64,000 nucleotides of DNA. It comes from Microvirga rosea. GTDB taxonomy: Bacteria; Pseudomonadota; Alphaproteobacteria; Rhizobiales; Beijerinckiaceae. Under the pieces are notes generated by a model, which saw only the letters and a program-made list of their open reading frames with translations, searched no databases and had not been told where the DNA came from. Of this stretch, positions 35,196-43,784 are shown piece by piece. Location of the stretch: contig NZ_JAJDOP010000005.1 of the NCBI RefSeq assembly GCF_020595095.1, forward strand, positions 62,001 to 126,000, written 5' to 3'. Position 1 is the stretch's first letter; each line of letters begins with the position of its first letter. Made by a program: the position numbers and the translations under genes.

Positions 35196-35237
35196 CAGAA
35201 AGCTCGGACGTCATCCCTCGCTGGTCGAAACAAGGAG

Positions 35238-35278
35238 AAAGGGATCCTGGGCCGAAGTTTCCCGGCCCGGATCCCTTT
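35238..35278 (-). terminator. Strong intra-operon hairpin after the nucleoside-binding protein gene
   Basis: AAAGGGATCC/GGATCCCTTT (10 bp) continues through one bulged base into GGGCCG/CGGCCC (6 bp) with an 8-base loop. The U-tract is weak, so partial termination or protection of the upstream mRNA is likelier than a full stop. A second stem, TGACAAG/CTTGTCA (35303-35321), overlaps the binding-protein stop codon. Confidence 0.65.
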
Positions 35279-35318
35279 CAACGTTATGGCGTCGCCGCAG
35301 AATGACAAGTCTTGCTTG

Positions 35319-36326
35319 TCACATCGGGCACTTGGAATCGGCCATGTAGTCATGGACCTGGATGGTGCCGGACTTGATATCGGCGGCAGCCTTGTCGGCC
35401 GCGGCCTTCATGTCGGCGGTGATGAGAGATTTGTTGTTGTCGTCGAGCGCCCAGGCGACCCCGTCTTCCTTGAGGCCGAGCACTGCAACGCCAGGCTTGA
35501 AGCTGTTCTTCTTGGTCTGATCGAAGACGTTGTAGGTCGCAACGTCCACACGCTTGACCATCGAGGTCAGGATCTTGCCCGGATGCAGGCCGTTCTGGTT
35601 TGAATCGACACCGATCCCGAGCTTGCCGGCATCGGCGGTCGCGCGAAGCACACCGATGCCGGTGCCGCCGGCCGCGTGATAAATCACGTCGGCGCCACGA
35701 TCGATCTGGCTCTTTGCGAGCTCTCCGCCCTTCACCGGATCGGCCCAGGCCGCGCCCGTGGTGCCGGTCATGTTCTGGAACACTTCCGCATCCTTGTTGG
35801 CGTATTTCGCGCCCTGGACGTAACCGCAGGCGAACTTGCGGATGAGCGGAATGTCCATGCCGCCGACAAAGCCGACCTTGCCGGACTTGGATGCCTTGGC
35901 GGCCAGCAGGCCAACCAGGAACGAGCCTTCATGCTCCTTGAAAACGATGGATTCCACATTCGGCTTCTCGACCACGGCGTCGATGATGGCGAACTTGGTC
36001 TTCGGGAATTCGTCGGCAACCTTCTTCAGCGCCGATTCCTGGCTGAAGCCCACTGCAACGATGGGCGAGTAGCCGTCGCGGGCGAAGCGGCGCAGGGCCT
36101 GCTCCCGCTGAGCATCGTTCTGGGGCTCGAAATCGCGGTAATCCGTCCCGGTATCCTTCTTGTACTTCTCGGCTCCCATATGGACGCCTTCATTGAAGGA
36201 TTTATCGAACTTGCCGCCGAGGTCGTAAACAACGGCCGGCTTGAACGCATCCTGCGCGAAAGCCACCGAGGCGGAAAGAGCGAGGCCCGCGAGCGCGAGG
36301 CCAAGTTTGGTTGCTGTCATCGGCAT
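35319..36326 (-). CDS. BMP family nucleoside-binding protein
   Basis: This 335-residue periplasmic binding protein of the Bmp/PnrA (basic membrane protein) family is the first gene of the nucleoside import operon. The N-terminus has a signal peptide (TKLGLALAGLALSASVAFA, cleavage before QDAFKP) without a lipobox Cys, so it is soluble rather than a lipoprotein. Family landmarks are DLGGKFDKSFNEG (about 38-50), GYSPIVAVGFSQ, FVGGMDIPLIRKFACGY and VIYHAAGGTGIGVL. AGGGAA lies 3 bases before the ATG at 36326, which supports that start over the upstream frame. Confidence 0.93.
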   Translation of the reverse strand: MPMTATKLGLALAGLALSASVAFAQDAFKPAVVYDLGGKFDKSFNEGVHMGAEKYKKDTGTDYRDFEPQNDAQREQALRRFARDGYSPIVAVGFSQESALKKVADEFPKTKFAIIDAVVEKPNVESIVFKEHEGSFLVGLLAAKASKSGKVGFVGGMDIPLIRKFACGYVQGAKYANKDAEVFQNMTGTTGAAWADPVKGGELAKSQIDRGADVIYHAAGGTGIGVLRATADAGKLGIGVDSNQNGLHPGKILTSMVKRVDVATYNVFDQTKKNSFKPGVAVLGLKEDGVAWALDDNNKSLITADMKAAADKAAADIKSGTIQVHDYMADSKCPM

Positions 36327-36372
36327 AGTTCCCTGTTTCACCCGGGCTGTTACCCGGTTGCGGATTGACGAT

Positions 36373-36392
36373 GGCATGGGATGGGCCATGCC
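36373..36392. promoter_or_regulatory. Dyad in the divergent region upstream of the nucleoside operon
   Basis: GGCATGG/CCATGCC form a 7-bp inverted repeat with a 6-base centre, 47 bases before the binding-protein start. A TTGACA hexamer on the minus strand (36404-36409) lies just upstream, so an operator or a leader hairpin is plausible. Confidence 0.38.
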
Positions 36393-36474
36393 GCCAAGCA
36401 TCCTGTCAAGCAGCCTGTCATCTTTCGTACAAGGAATGGTTGATAGCGGGGGAGATGTCTATAAGGTCGCACCC

Positions 36475-37281
36475 ATGTCGCTGACCCCGGACGAAATCGA
36501 CCGCTACGCCCGCCATCTGGTCCTTCGGGACGTGGGCGGCCCGGGGCAGATGAAGCTCAAGGCCGCCAGTGTCCTGGTCATCGGCGCCGGCGGGCTGGGC
36601 GCGCCTTTGATCCAGTATCTCGCCGCCGCCGGCATCGGCAGGATCGGCATCGTCGATGACGACCGGGTGTCCCTGTCGAATCTGCAGCGTCAGGTCATTC
36701 ACGGCACGCCGAATGTGGATGAGCTCAAGGTCGAAAGTGCCGCCAGAGCGGTCCGTCATCTCAACCCCCATGTCGTCGTCGACCGTCATTCCGTTAGGAT
36801 AACGGGCGAGAACGCCCGCGATCTCGTTGCGTCCTACGACATCGTGGCCGATGGATCGGACAACTTCGAGACCCGCTACGCGGTGTCGGACGCCTGCTAT
36901 GCGGAAGGAAAGCCACTGGTGACTGCGGCACTCGGCCAATTCGACGGTTCGCTGACGACGATCCGGGCTCATGAGACCGGCCCGGACGGCAAGCCCAATC
37001 CCACCTATCGTTGCCTGTTCCCCGCCCCGCCCCCTCCCGGAGCAGTCCCGACCTGCGCGGAAGCCGGTATCCTGGGCGCACTCGCCGGGGTCATGGGCAG
37101 CCTGATGGCCATGGAGGTGATGCGCGAGATCGTGGATTTCGGAGACAGCCTCGTGGGGCGCCTGCTCATGGTCGATGCCCGCGCCATGCGGTTCGACACG
37201 ATCTGCTATGGGTGGGACGAAACCAATCCGCTGAACGGAACAAAGCCCCAAGGACCCTCCCCCGCGAACGGGAGAGGGTGA
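36475..37281 (+). CDS. MoeB/ThiF family adenylyltransferase (E1-like)
   Basis: This 268-residue protein activates the C-terminus of a ubiquitin-like sulfur carrier (MoaD or ThiS) by adenylation. It has the Rossmann motif VIGAGGLGAPLIQYL (about 32-46), DDDRVSLSNLQRQV, the ADGSDNFETRY segment and the thiol-acceptor-type CAEAGILGALAGVMGS (about 186-201). The CxxC zinc pair at the C-terminus found in E. coli MoeB is missing, and only one Cys of the first pair is present (YRCLFP). There is no rhodanese domain. The start is ATG at 36475, with an in-frame ATG at 36436 possible. It is convergent with pheT. Confidence 0.9.
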   Translation: MSLTPDEIDRYARHLVLRDVGGPGQMKLKAASVLVIGAGGLGAPLIQYLAAAGIGRIGIVDDDRVSLSNLQRQVIHGTPNVDELKVESAARAVRHLNPHVVVDRHSVRITGENARDLVASYDIVADGSDNFETRYAVSDACYAEGKPLVTAALGQFDGSLTTIRAHETGPDGKPNPTYRCLFPAPPPPGAVPTCAEAGILGALAGVMGSLMAMEVMREIVDFGDSLVGRLLMVDARAMRFDTICYGWDETNPLNGTKPQGPSPANGRG

Positions 37282-37292
37282 GTTCAGGCTGA

Positions 37293-39716
37293 TCAGCTGC
37301 GCAGCACAGCGCCGGTCTTCTTTCCGACTTCGGCGATGATCTTGGCCGAGATGGCCTCGATTTCGCTGTCCGTCAGGGTCTTTTCCGTCGGCTGGAGGGT
37401 CACGGCAATCGCGACCGACTTCTTGTCGCCATCGATCCCGGGCCCTTCATAGATGTCGAAGACATTGACGCCGGTGATCAGCTGGCGTTCAGCCGCCTGA
37501 GCCGACTTGACGATGTCGCCGGCGGCCACATCGCGCCCCACCACGAAGGCGAAGTCGCGGCTGATCGGCTGGAAGTCCGGCAGCGTCAGCTTCGCCTTCA
37601 TCTTGGTGGCCTTGGCCTTCGGAGGCGGCAGAACGTTCAGATTGAGCTCGAACGCCGCCAGCGGCCCCTTCAGGTCGAGAGCCTTCAGGATCTTCGGGTG
37701 GATCTCGCCAAAGACACCAACGATGTTCTTCGGGCCGAACTGGAGGGTCCCCGACCGGCCGGGATGGAACCAGGATGGTCCCCCCGGCACGACCTGAAGT
37801 CCGCCCGCCGGGATACCGAGGGCCGACAGCAGAGCCATGGCGTCGGCTTTGGCGTCGAACACATCGACCGATGTGGCGCCGCCGTTCCAATGGCGGCCGA
37901 TACCCTCGGCCCGGGCCGTTCCTCTGCGGACGGCAGCGGCCTTGACGGCCTGCCCCTCCGGCGCATCGGACGCAAAGGTCTGGCCGATCTCGAAAAGAGC
38001 CACATCGCCGAAACCGCGATCGGCATTCCGCTGGGCCGCCTTCAGCAGACCCGGCAACAAGCTGGGCCGCATGTCCGACAGGTCCGCCGCGATCGGGTTT
38101 GCAAGGGCCAGGCTTCCGTCGCCTCCACCGAACAGCTCGGCCTCGCCCTTTCCGATGAACGACCAGGTAACGGCTTCCACCAAGCCGCGCACCGCCAGGG
38201 CACGGCGGGCCAGGATCGTGCGCTTCTGAATCAGGGTCAGAATCGGCTTGGCGACGGCAGCCTCGAGACGCGGCAGAGGCTGCGGCGCGATGCGGTCGAG
38301 CCCGGCAATGCGGATGACCTCCTCGACCAGATCCGCCTTGCCCTCGATATCGGGGCGCCAGGACGGCGGGACGACCGATACGGCATCGCCCTCGCCTTCC
38401 ACCTGGAACCCGAGTTTCTCCAGGATCTGCCGTGCCTCGGCGGGCTTCACGTCGAGTCCCGACAGGCGTGGCACTTCGGACCACGGGAACGTGATGGTCC
38501 GCCGGGGATCGGGCGCCTGTCCGGCAACCATTGCCTCGCAGGCTTCCCCACCGCACAGCTGAAGGACCATGTGCGTGGCGAGATCCAGGCCCGGCAAGGT
38601 GAAGGCCGGGTCGACGCCCCGTTCGAAGCGATAGCGGGCATCCGTGATGATCCCGAGCTTCCGGCCGGTCTGGGCAATATTGAGCGGATCCCAAAGGGCC
38701 GATTCGATGAGCACGTCGGTGGTGTTCTCGTCACAGCCCGAGTGCTCGCCACCCATGATGCCGCCGATGGACTCGACGCCGTTGTCATCGGCGATCACGA
38801 CATTTGCCGAATCAAGCTTGTAGGTACGCCCGTCGAGGGCCAGAACCTCTTCCCCCTCCTTCGCGCGGCGGACGGTGAGGTGGCCCTTGACCTTGCGCGC
38901 ATCGAACACGTGGAGCGGACGGCCCCGGTCGAAGGTCAGGTAGTTGGTAATGTCGACCAGCGCATTGATCGGCCGCAGACCGATCGCCAGCAGGCGACGC
39001 TGCATCCAGTCGGGCGAAGGACCATTCTTGATGCCGCGCACGAGGCGAAGCCCGAAGAAGGGGCAGAGTTTCCGGTCATCCGCACTGAAATCGAGGGTCA
39101 CCGAAACGGGCGTGGGCCCCGTTCCGCGGATAGGCGCGATCGGCTCGGCCTTGAGAGTGCCGAGACCCGCCGCCGCCAGATCGCGGGCGATCCCGTAGAT
39201 CGACGTGCAATCGGGTCGATTGGGCGTCAGATTGATCTCAATGACCGGATCGTCAAGTTTCGCATAGGCCGCGTAGGCTTCGCCGACCGGCGCGTCCGCC
39301 GGCAGATCGATGATGCCGTCGTGGTCGTCCGAGATCTCGAGTTCCGCGGCCGAGCACAGCATTCCCTTGCTCTCGACCCCACGGATGGTGCCGACGCCGA
39401 GGGTGATGTTCTTTCCCGGAATGTAGGTTCCGGGGGGGGCGAAGACGCTCTTCATGCCGGTGCGGGCATTCGGGGCGCCGCAAACAACCTGAATGGGCGC
39501 TCCCTCACCCGTATCGACCATGCAGACGCGCAGGCGATCGGCATTCGGGTGCTGCTCGGCCGAGATCACGTAGGCCACCTTGTAAGGCGCCAAGCTCTTC
39601 GCCTTGTCCTCGACCCCTTCCACTTCGAGGCCGATGCGCGTGAGCGTCTCGACGATCTCGTCCAGGGAGGCGGCCGTGTCCAGGTGATCCTTCAGCCAGG
39701 AGAGAGTGAATTTCAT
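37293..39716 (-). CDS. pheT: Phenylalanyl-tRNA synthetase beta subunit
   Basis: This 807-residue large subunit of the (alpha-beta)2 synthetase has an N-terminal EMAP-like tRNA-binding domain (about 40-150), B3/B4 editing domain (about 210-380), B5 domain (about 405-475), a catalytic-like core (about 480-690) and the C-terminal ferredoxin-fold anticodon-binding domain (about 715-807; [12 protein letters not shown] and [10 protein letters not shown]). An AAGGAG lies 8 bases before the ATG. It is 13 bases downstream of pheS and co-transcribed with it. Confidence 0.97.
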   Translation of the reverse strand: MKFTLSWLKDHLDTAASLDEIVETLTRIGLEVEGVEDKAKSLAPYKVAYVISAEQHPNADRLRVCMVDTGEGAPIQVVCGAPNARTGMKSVFAPPGTYIPGKNITLGVGTIRGVESKGMLCSAAELEISDDHDGIIDLPADAPVGEAYAAYAKLDDPVIEINLTPNRPDCTSIYGIARDLAAAGLGTLKAEPIAPIRGTGPTPVSVTLDFSADDRKLCPFFGLRLVRGIKNGPSPDWMQRRLLAIGLRPINALVDITNYLTFDRGRPLHVFDARKVKGHLTVRRAKEGEEVLALDGRTYKLDSANVVIADDNGVESIGGIMGGEHSGCDENTTDVLIESALWDPLNIAQTGRKLGIITDARYRFERGVDPAFTLPGLDLATHMVLQLCGGEACEAMVAGQAPDPRRTITFPWSEVPRLSGLDVKPAEARQILEKLGFQVEGEGDAVSVVPPSWRPDIEGKADLVEEVIRIAGLDRIAPQPLPRLEAAVAKPILTLIQKRTILARRALAVRGLVEAVTWSFIGKGEAELFGGGDGSLALANPIAADLSDMRPSLLPGLLKAAQRNADRGFGDVALFEIGQTFASDAPEGQAVKAAAVRRGTARAEGIGRHWNGGATSVDVFDAKADAMALLSALGIPAGGLQVVPGGPSWFHPGRSGTLQFGPKNIVGVFGEIHPKILKALDLKGPLAAFELNLNVLPPPKAKATKMKAKLTLPDFQPISRDFAFVVGRDVAAGDIVKSAQAAERQLITGVNVFDIYEGPGIDGDKKSVAIAVTLQPTEKTLTDSEIEAISAKIIAEVGKKTGAVLRS

Positions 39717-39729
39717 GGGTGCTCTCCTT

Positions 39730-40812
39730 TTACGATGTCAAACCGCTGACGAGGGACGGGATGTCGAGGGGACGGAAGCCATAGTGATTGAGCCAGCGCA
39801 CGTCCGCCTCGAAGAAGGGACGAAGATCGGGCATGCCGTATTTCAGCATGGCGATGCGGTCGATCCCCATGCCCCATGCGAAGCCCTGGTACTCATCGGG
39901 ATCGAGCCCGCAATTGCGCAGCACGTTCGGATGAACCATGCCGCAGCCGAGGATCTCGAGCCAATCCTCGCCCTCGCCGAAGCGGATTTCTCCGCCCTTG
40001 CGCGAACACTGGATATCGACCTCCGCCGACGGCTCGGTGAAGGGGAAGAACGACGGGCGGAAGCGCATCTTTACCTGCTCGACCTCGAAGAAGGCCTTGC
40101 AGAACTCTTCCAGGATCCACTTCATGTGCGCGATGTTGGCCTGACGGTCGATGACGAGGCCTTCCACCTGATGGAACATCGGGGTGTGGGTCTGGTCCGA
40201 GTCGTGACGATAGGTCCGGCCGGGGATGATCACCCGGATCGGCGGCTTCTGAGACGTCATGGTGCGGATCTGCACCGGGGACGTATGGGTGCGAAGCACC
40301 TTCCGCTCGCCATTTTCATCGGGAGCGAGGAAGAACGTATCGTGCATCTCCCGGGCCGGATGACCGACGGGGAAATTCAGGGCGGTGAAATTCAGGTAGT
40401 CGGTCTCGATATCCGGACCTTCGGCCACGGAGAACCCCATGTCGGCGAAGATCGCCGTCAGTTCCTCGATGACCTGACTGATGGGGTGAATCCGGCCACG
40501 GGCCTCCGGGCTTTCCTGCACCGGAAGGGTCACGTCCACCCGCTCGGCGACAAGGCGCGCATCGAGCGCAGCCTCGGCCAGAACGTCCTTGCGGGCCGCG
40601 ATGGCGCTCTGCACCCGGTCGCGGAGACCGTTGATCAGCGGACCGCGCTCCTTGCGCTCCTCCGGCGTCATCGTTCCGAGCGTTTTCAGCAGATCGGAAA
40701 CAGAGCCCTTCTTGCCGAGCGCAGCCACGCGCACGACTTCCACGGCCGCCTCGTCGCCGGCGGCCTCGACCTGGGAAAGCAGGTCACGTTCGAGTTCGTT
40801 GAGATCGGTCAT
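39730..40812 (-). CDS. pheS: Phenylalanyl-tRNA synthetase alpha subunit
   Basis: This 360-residue catalytic subunit has an N-terminal coiled-coil (about 1-85) that reaches the tRNA, then a class II core: motif 1 region ([19 protein letters not shown]), motif 2 ([13 protein letters not shown] ... [21 protein letters not shown]) and motif 3 ([17 protein letters not shown], about 325-341). The ATG at 40812 is chosen; seven codons of upstream frame are not conserved. No Phe-rich leader peptide was found upstream. It heads pheS-pheT. Confidence 0.97.
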   Translation of the reverse strand: MTDLNELERDLLSQVEAAGDEAAVEVVRVAALGKKGSVSDLLKTLGTMTPEERKERGPLINGLRDRVQSAIAARKDVLAEAALDARLVAERVDVTLPVQESPEARGRIHPISQVIEELTAIFADMGFSVAEGPDIETDYLNFTALNFPVGHPAREMHDTFFLAPDENGERKVLRTHTSPVQIRTMTSQKPPIRVIIPGRTYRHDSDQTHTPMFHQVEGLVIDRQANIAHMKWILEEFCKAFFEVEQVKMRFRPSFFPFTEPSAEVDIQCSRKGGEIRFGEGEDWLEILGCGMVHPNVLRNCGLDPDEYQGFAWGMGIDRIAMLKYGMPDLRPFFEADVRWLNHYGFRPLDIPSLVSGLTS

Positions 40813-40942
40813 CGGTCCCTTGCCAGATTTCAAGCGCTTGAGTGATGCGCGGCGCGGGAACCGTCAAGCCGTCCGAGCCGCGAAATGCCGATCGACGGCC
40901 TCTGGGCCATCGTTGCGGAGGGTCTCGGTGGCGGGAGATGGC

Positions 40943-40971
40943 GGCGCGGCTGGGGGAAAACCAGCCGCGCC
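40943..40971 (-). terminator. Hairpin between rplT and pheS
   Basis: GGCGCGGCTGG/CCAGCCGCGCC is a perfect 11-bp stem with a 7-base loop, starting 17 bases after the rplT stop. There is no U-tract on the minus strand, so it may be a Rho-assisted or partial terminator at the rplT/pheS junction. Confidence 0.6.
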
Positions 40972-40987
40972 GGAGCCAGGTCGTCGT

Positions 40988-41359
40988 TTAGGCGGCCTGC
41001 TGCTGCGGCAGCGAAGCCTTGGCGCGCTCCACATAAGCGGCGAATGCCGCCGGCTCGTGGATGGCCATTTCGGACAGAACCTTGCGATCGATCTCGATCC
41101 CAGCCTTGCCGAGACCGTCGATAAATCGGGAATAGGTCAGGCCGTGCTCGCGAACCGCCGCATTCAGGCGCTGAATCCAGAGAGCGCGGAACGTGCGCTT
41201 CTTGTTCTTACGGTCGCGATAAGCATACTGCATGCTCTTCTCGACCGCCTGCTTGGCGATGCGGATCGTGTTCTTGCGGCGGCCGTAGAAACCTTTGGCA
41301 GCCTTGAAAACCTTTTTGTGCTTGGCGTGGGCGGTTACGCCCCGTTTGACGCGGGCCAT
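40988..41359 (-). CDS. rplT: 50S ribosomal protein L20
   Basis: This 123-residue, strongly basic ribosomal protein is needed early in 50S assembly. The sequence starts [16 protein letters not shown] and continues through [14 protein letters not shown] and [15 protein letters not shown], all invariant L20 stretches, with the globular C-terminal domain (about 60-118). The C-terminus PQQQAA is a short lineage-specific tail. It follows rpmI after 40 bases. In many bacteria L20 represses its own operon by binding the leader mRNA. Confidence 0.98.
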   Translation of the reverse strand: MARVKRGVTAHAKHKKVFKAAKGFYGRRKNTIRIAKQAVEKSMQYAYRDRKNKKRTFRALWIQRLNAAVREHGLTYSRFIDGLGKAGIEIDRKVLSEMAIHEPAAFAAYVERAKASLPQQQAA

Positions 41360-41399
41360 TTAAGAAACTCCTTCAAAATCCGGGATGTGGAAGACCGCC

Positions 41400-41600
41400 T
41401 TAGCCGTTGGGCAGGAAGTACTTCTTCACGTTGTAGGCATCACCCGCGAACAGGGTGGTGGTGCCGCGCAGGTTGCGGATCTGCTTGTTGGTCCGCTTGA
41501 TCATCCCGTGGCGCTTGCCGGCCTGGGCGTAAACGACCTTGCCGGTGCCAGTGATCTTAAAGCGCTTCTTGGCGCTCGATTTCGTCTTCAGCTTGGGCAT
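41400..41600 (-). CDS. rpmI: 50S ribosomal protein L35
   Basis: This 66-residue basic protein is normal size for L35. It begins [20 protein letters not shown] and contains [19 protein letters not shown] and the C-terminal KKYFLPNG. A good AAAGGAGAG lies before the ATG at 41600. It is the first gene after the infC terminator and is followed by rplT. Confidence 0.98.
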   Translation of the reverse strand: MPKLKTKSSAKKRFKITGTGKVVYAQAGKRHGMIKRTNKQIRNLRGTTTLFAGDAYNVKKYFLPNG

Positions 41601-41673
41601 TTGGCTCTCCTTTGGTCAAGCCTCCACGCGGCGAACCGCCTTGGAAGCCTTGTCATTGCTGCATTGAGCAAAA

Positions 41674-41710
41674 CGAACCGCCACGGCAGCCCTAACAGCC
41701 GGGCGGTTCG
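41674..41710 (-). promoter_or_regulatory. Leader hairpin upstream of rpmI-rplT
   Basis: CGAACCGCC/GGCGGTTCG (9 bp) plus, across one bulged A, CGGC/GCCG (4 bp) enclose a 10-base loop. On the minus strand TTTT follows the stem, 74 bases before rpmI. It could be an attenuator or an L20-binding leader, as in other bacteria; the sequence cannot decide. Confidence 0.55.
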
Positions 41711-41740
41711 ATGAAGGGGGGCTTATGGCAGAGGGCGGGC

Positions 41741-41774
41741 AAAAAAGCAATGGCCGTCGACGATGCGACGGCCA
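41741..41774 (-). terminator. Rho-independent terminator of infC
   Basis: TGGCCGTCG/CGACGGCCA is a perfect 9-bp stem with a 6-base loop, followed on the minus strand by TTGC and six Ts (41741-41746). It lies about 45 bases after the infC stop and separates infC from rpmI-rplT. Confidence 0.85.
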
Positions 41775-41818
41775 AAAGCACTTAAAGGCATTTCGAGCCC
41801 GCGAAGGCCATGGGCCGA

Positions 41819-42361
41819 TCAGCGCGGGGCCAGCACCATGACGACCTGGCGGCCCTCGAAATTGGGCTCCATCTCGACTTTGGCGAGTTCGCCTACATCG
41901 GACTTCACGCGGTCGAGAACCTTAAGGCCGAGATCCTGGTGGGCCATTTCGCGGCCGCGGAAGCGCAAGGTAATCTTGACCTTGTTGCCTTCCTCGAAGA
42001 AGCCCTTCATGGCTTTCATCTTGACGTCGTAATCATGGTCATCGATGCCCGGGCGGAGCTTGATTTCCTTGACTTCGACTGTCTTCTGCTTCTTGCGGGC
42101 TTCGGCCGCCTTCTTCTGCTCGAGGAAGCGGTGCTTGCCGTAATCGAGAATTTTGCAGACGGGCGGGGCTGAGTTCGGTGCAATCTCGACAAGGTCCAGG
42201 CCCGCATCCTCTGCGATGCGCAGGGCATCGAAGAACGGCATGACGCCGCGATTCTGGCCGGTGTCGTCGATCAGTTGCACTTCGCGAACGCCGCGAATGT
42301 CCCGGTTGGCGCGCGGTCCGTCCTTCTGCGGAACCGGCATAGGTCTCATTGGTCTGCGAAT
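41819..42361 (-). CDS. infC: Translation initiation factor IF-3
   Basis: IF-3 checks start-codon pairing and prevents premature 70S formation. The protein has an N-terminal domain (about 15-80, [17 protein letters not shown]), a Lys-rich linker helix ([24 protein letters not shown]) and the C-terminal domain (about 95-180, [12 protein letters not shown] ... [11 protein letters not shown]). The start is placed at the AUU codon 42361-42359, giving 180 residues beginning (M)[10 protein letters not shown]. An AGGAGA lies 8 bases upstream of it, whereas the first ATG (42349) is 20 bases away from any Shine-Dalgarno. A non-AUG start is how infC is autoregulated in E. coli. Confidence 0.95.
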   Translation of the reverse strand: MRRPMRPMPVPQKDGPRANRDIRGVREVQLIDDTGQNRGVMPFFDALRIAEDAGLDLVEIAPNSAPPVCKILDYGKHRFLEQKKAAEARKKQKTVEVKEIKLRPGIDDHDYDVKMKAMKGFFEEGNKVKITLRFRGREMAHQDLGLKVLDRVKSDVGELAKVEMEPNFEGRQVVMVLAPR

Positions 42362-42375
42362 GGCTCGTATCTCCT
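42359..42375 (-). promoter_or_regulatory. Ribosome-binding site and AUU start codon of infC
   Basis: On the minus strand AGGAGA (42370-42375) is separated by 8 bases from ATT (42359-42361), which is in frame with infC. The next ATG lies 12 bases further on and has no Shine-Dalgarno at proper distance. Confidence 0.75.
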
Positions 42376-42472
42376 GTTATGCGGCCCGAAAGCAGCCGTA
42401 GGGCAACCTGCCCTCCCCGACTCTCTCACGGCACCGCGAATGCTCTGACATTTCGCGCAAACGCGCGGGAAG

Positions 42473-43717
42473 TCAACTTGTTCTGCGCGGGAATTGGCCC
42501 TCCAGGAGGGCGGAATAGACATCAAGGGTGCTCGACACCATCCGTTCGAGGGAAAAATGCTGCTCCACATGGCTTCTTGCCCGGGTCCCGAGCGCGATTC
42601 GGGCACTCGCGCCCAAAGCCAGAGCCGCTCCGAGGGCGTCGGCGAGGGCATCGGCGTCTCCCGGCACAATCCGCCATCCCGTTCGCTCCTGCGGCAGAAC
42701 CGATGGCGGCGAGAGAACCGTTTCCGGAACAGCCCCGAGATCGGACACCACAACGGGGGTCCCCATGGCCTGAGCCTCCACGGCGGATCGGCCGAAGGCT
42801 TCCGGCTCCGTCGAAGGCACGGTCACGACGGATGCGGCCAGAAAGGCGGCCGGCATGTCCGTGCAATGGCCGACCCGGCGCACGATTCCGGTAAGCTTGC
42901 GGGATTCGATCAGGCCGTCGAGCTCCTTGACATAGGAATCGCGGCCCTGCGGATCACCCGCCAGGATATAGGTCACGTCGGCGAGGCCCGCATCGCGCAG
43001 CTTGGCGGCCGCCTCGATGAGGACCCTTTGGCCTTTCCAGCCCGTCAACCTGGCCGCCAGAAGAACCATGCGCTCATGGGGCGAGACGTTCCAGGCCTTC
43101 CTGAGATTCTCCACCCGTTCCGGAGATACGGCCGAAGGCGAGAAAGTCGTGAAATCCGTTCCTCTGTGAATGACCCTGATACGGTCGCCGGCTTGAGGGT
43201 AGAGAGAACGGATAAGATCGCCCGTATAGTGGGAGTTGGCGATCACCGCGTCTCCGCGCGCCATGACGGAGTTGTAGAGAACCTTGACGGACGAGCGCCC
43301 GGCATAGCTGCCATGATAGGTGGTCACGAAGGGAATGTTGAGAGATCGCGCGGCGCCGAGGGCCACCCAGGCCGGAGCGCGGGAGCGAGCATGAACCAAC
43401 GCCACCCGCTCCTGGTGGCAGATCCGCGCGAGCCTCCTCACATTGATCAGCATGGAGAAAGGATTTTTCGTCGCCGCCGGAAAGGGAATCCAAATTCCGC
43501 CCTTGGCTTGCAGCTCCCCGACCAGCCGCCCTCCCTCGGTGGCCACGAGTGCTTTGGCCCCGACATGGGCCAAGCCCTCGGCAACGTCGACCGTGGTCCG
43601 TTCGGCGCCGCCGGCCTCAAGCTCGGGAATGATCTGGAGGATCGTCCGTCCCGCCAGCGGATGAACGTTGGACGACGGGAACGGAGCTCCTCCGCTGGCT
43701 CGCTTTGAAAAATTCAC
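42473..43717 (-). CDS. Glycosyltransferase family 1/4 (GT-B) protein
   Basis: This GT-B glycosyltransferase of 414 residues from the GTG at 43717 has an N-terminal acceptor domain opening GRTILQIIPELEAGGAERTT and a C-terminal nucleotide-sugar domain with LLAARLTGWKGQRVLIEA and the EX7E-type motif EPEAFGRSAVEAQAMGTPVVV (about 330). It probably adds a sugar to lipopolysaccharide or exopolysaccharide; the donor is unknown. The longest frame would start at an ATG (43786) that shares the sequence CATG with the divergent hydrolase start. The GTG at 43717 is preferred because GGAGAAGG precedes it and homologues have about 20 residues before GRTILQ. Confidence 0.9.
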   Translation of the reverse strand: MNFSKRASGGAPFPSSNVHPLAGRTILQIIPELEAGGAERTTVDVAEGLAHVGAKALVATEGGRLVGELQAKGGIWIPFPAATKNPFSMLINVRRLARICHQERVALVHARSRAPAWVALGAARSLNIPFVTTYHGSYAGRSSVKVLYNSVMARGDAVIANSHYTGDLIRSLYPQAGDRIRVIHRGTDFTTFSPSAVSPERVENLRKAWNVSPHERMVLLAARLTGWKGQRVLIEAAAKLRDAGLADVTYILAGDPQGRDSYVKELDGLIESRKLTGIVRRVGHCTDMPAAFLAASVVTVPSTEPEAFGRSAVEAQAMGTPVVVSDLGAVPETVLSPPSVLPQERTGWRIVPGDADALADALGAALALGASARIALGTRARSHVEQHFSLERMVSSTLDVYSALLEGQFPRRTS

Positions 43718-43784
43718 CGATGTAAGAGCCTTCTCCAGGAAATCGACTGAACGTTGCTTTAAAGCAGTTGAGGATGAGTTAACC

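Noticed and set aside
37698..39749. 683-codon plus-strand open frame opposite pheT
   Set aside because: Antisense shadow of pheT; no domain, no ribosome site, composition typical of reverse-frame high-GC DNA.
40813..40987. Phe-codon leader peptide and attenuator ahead of pheS, as in E. coli
   Set aside because: No short frame rich in Phe codons was found; the hairpin there lacks a U-tract and fits the end of rplT better.
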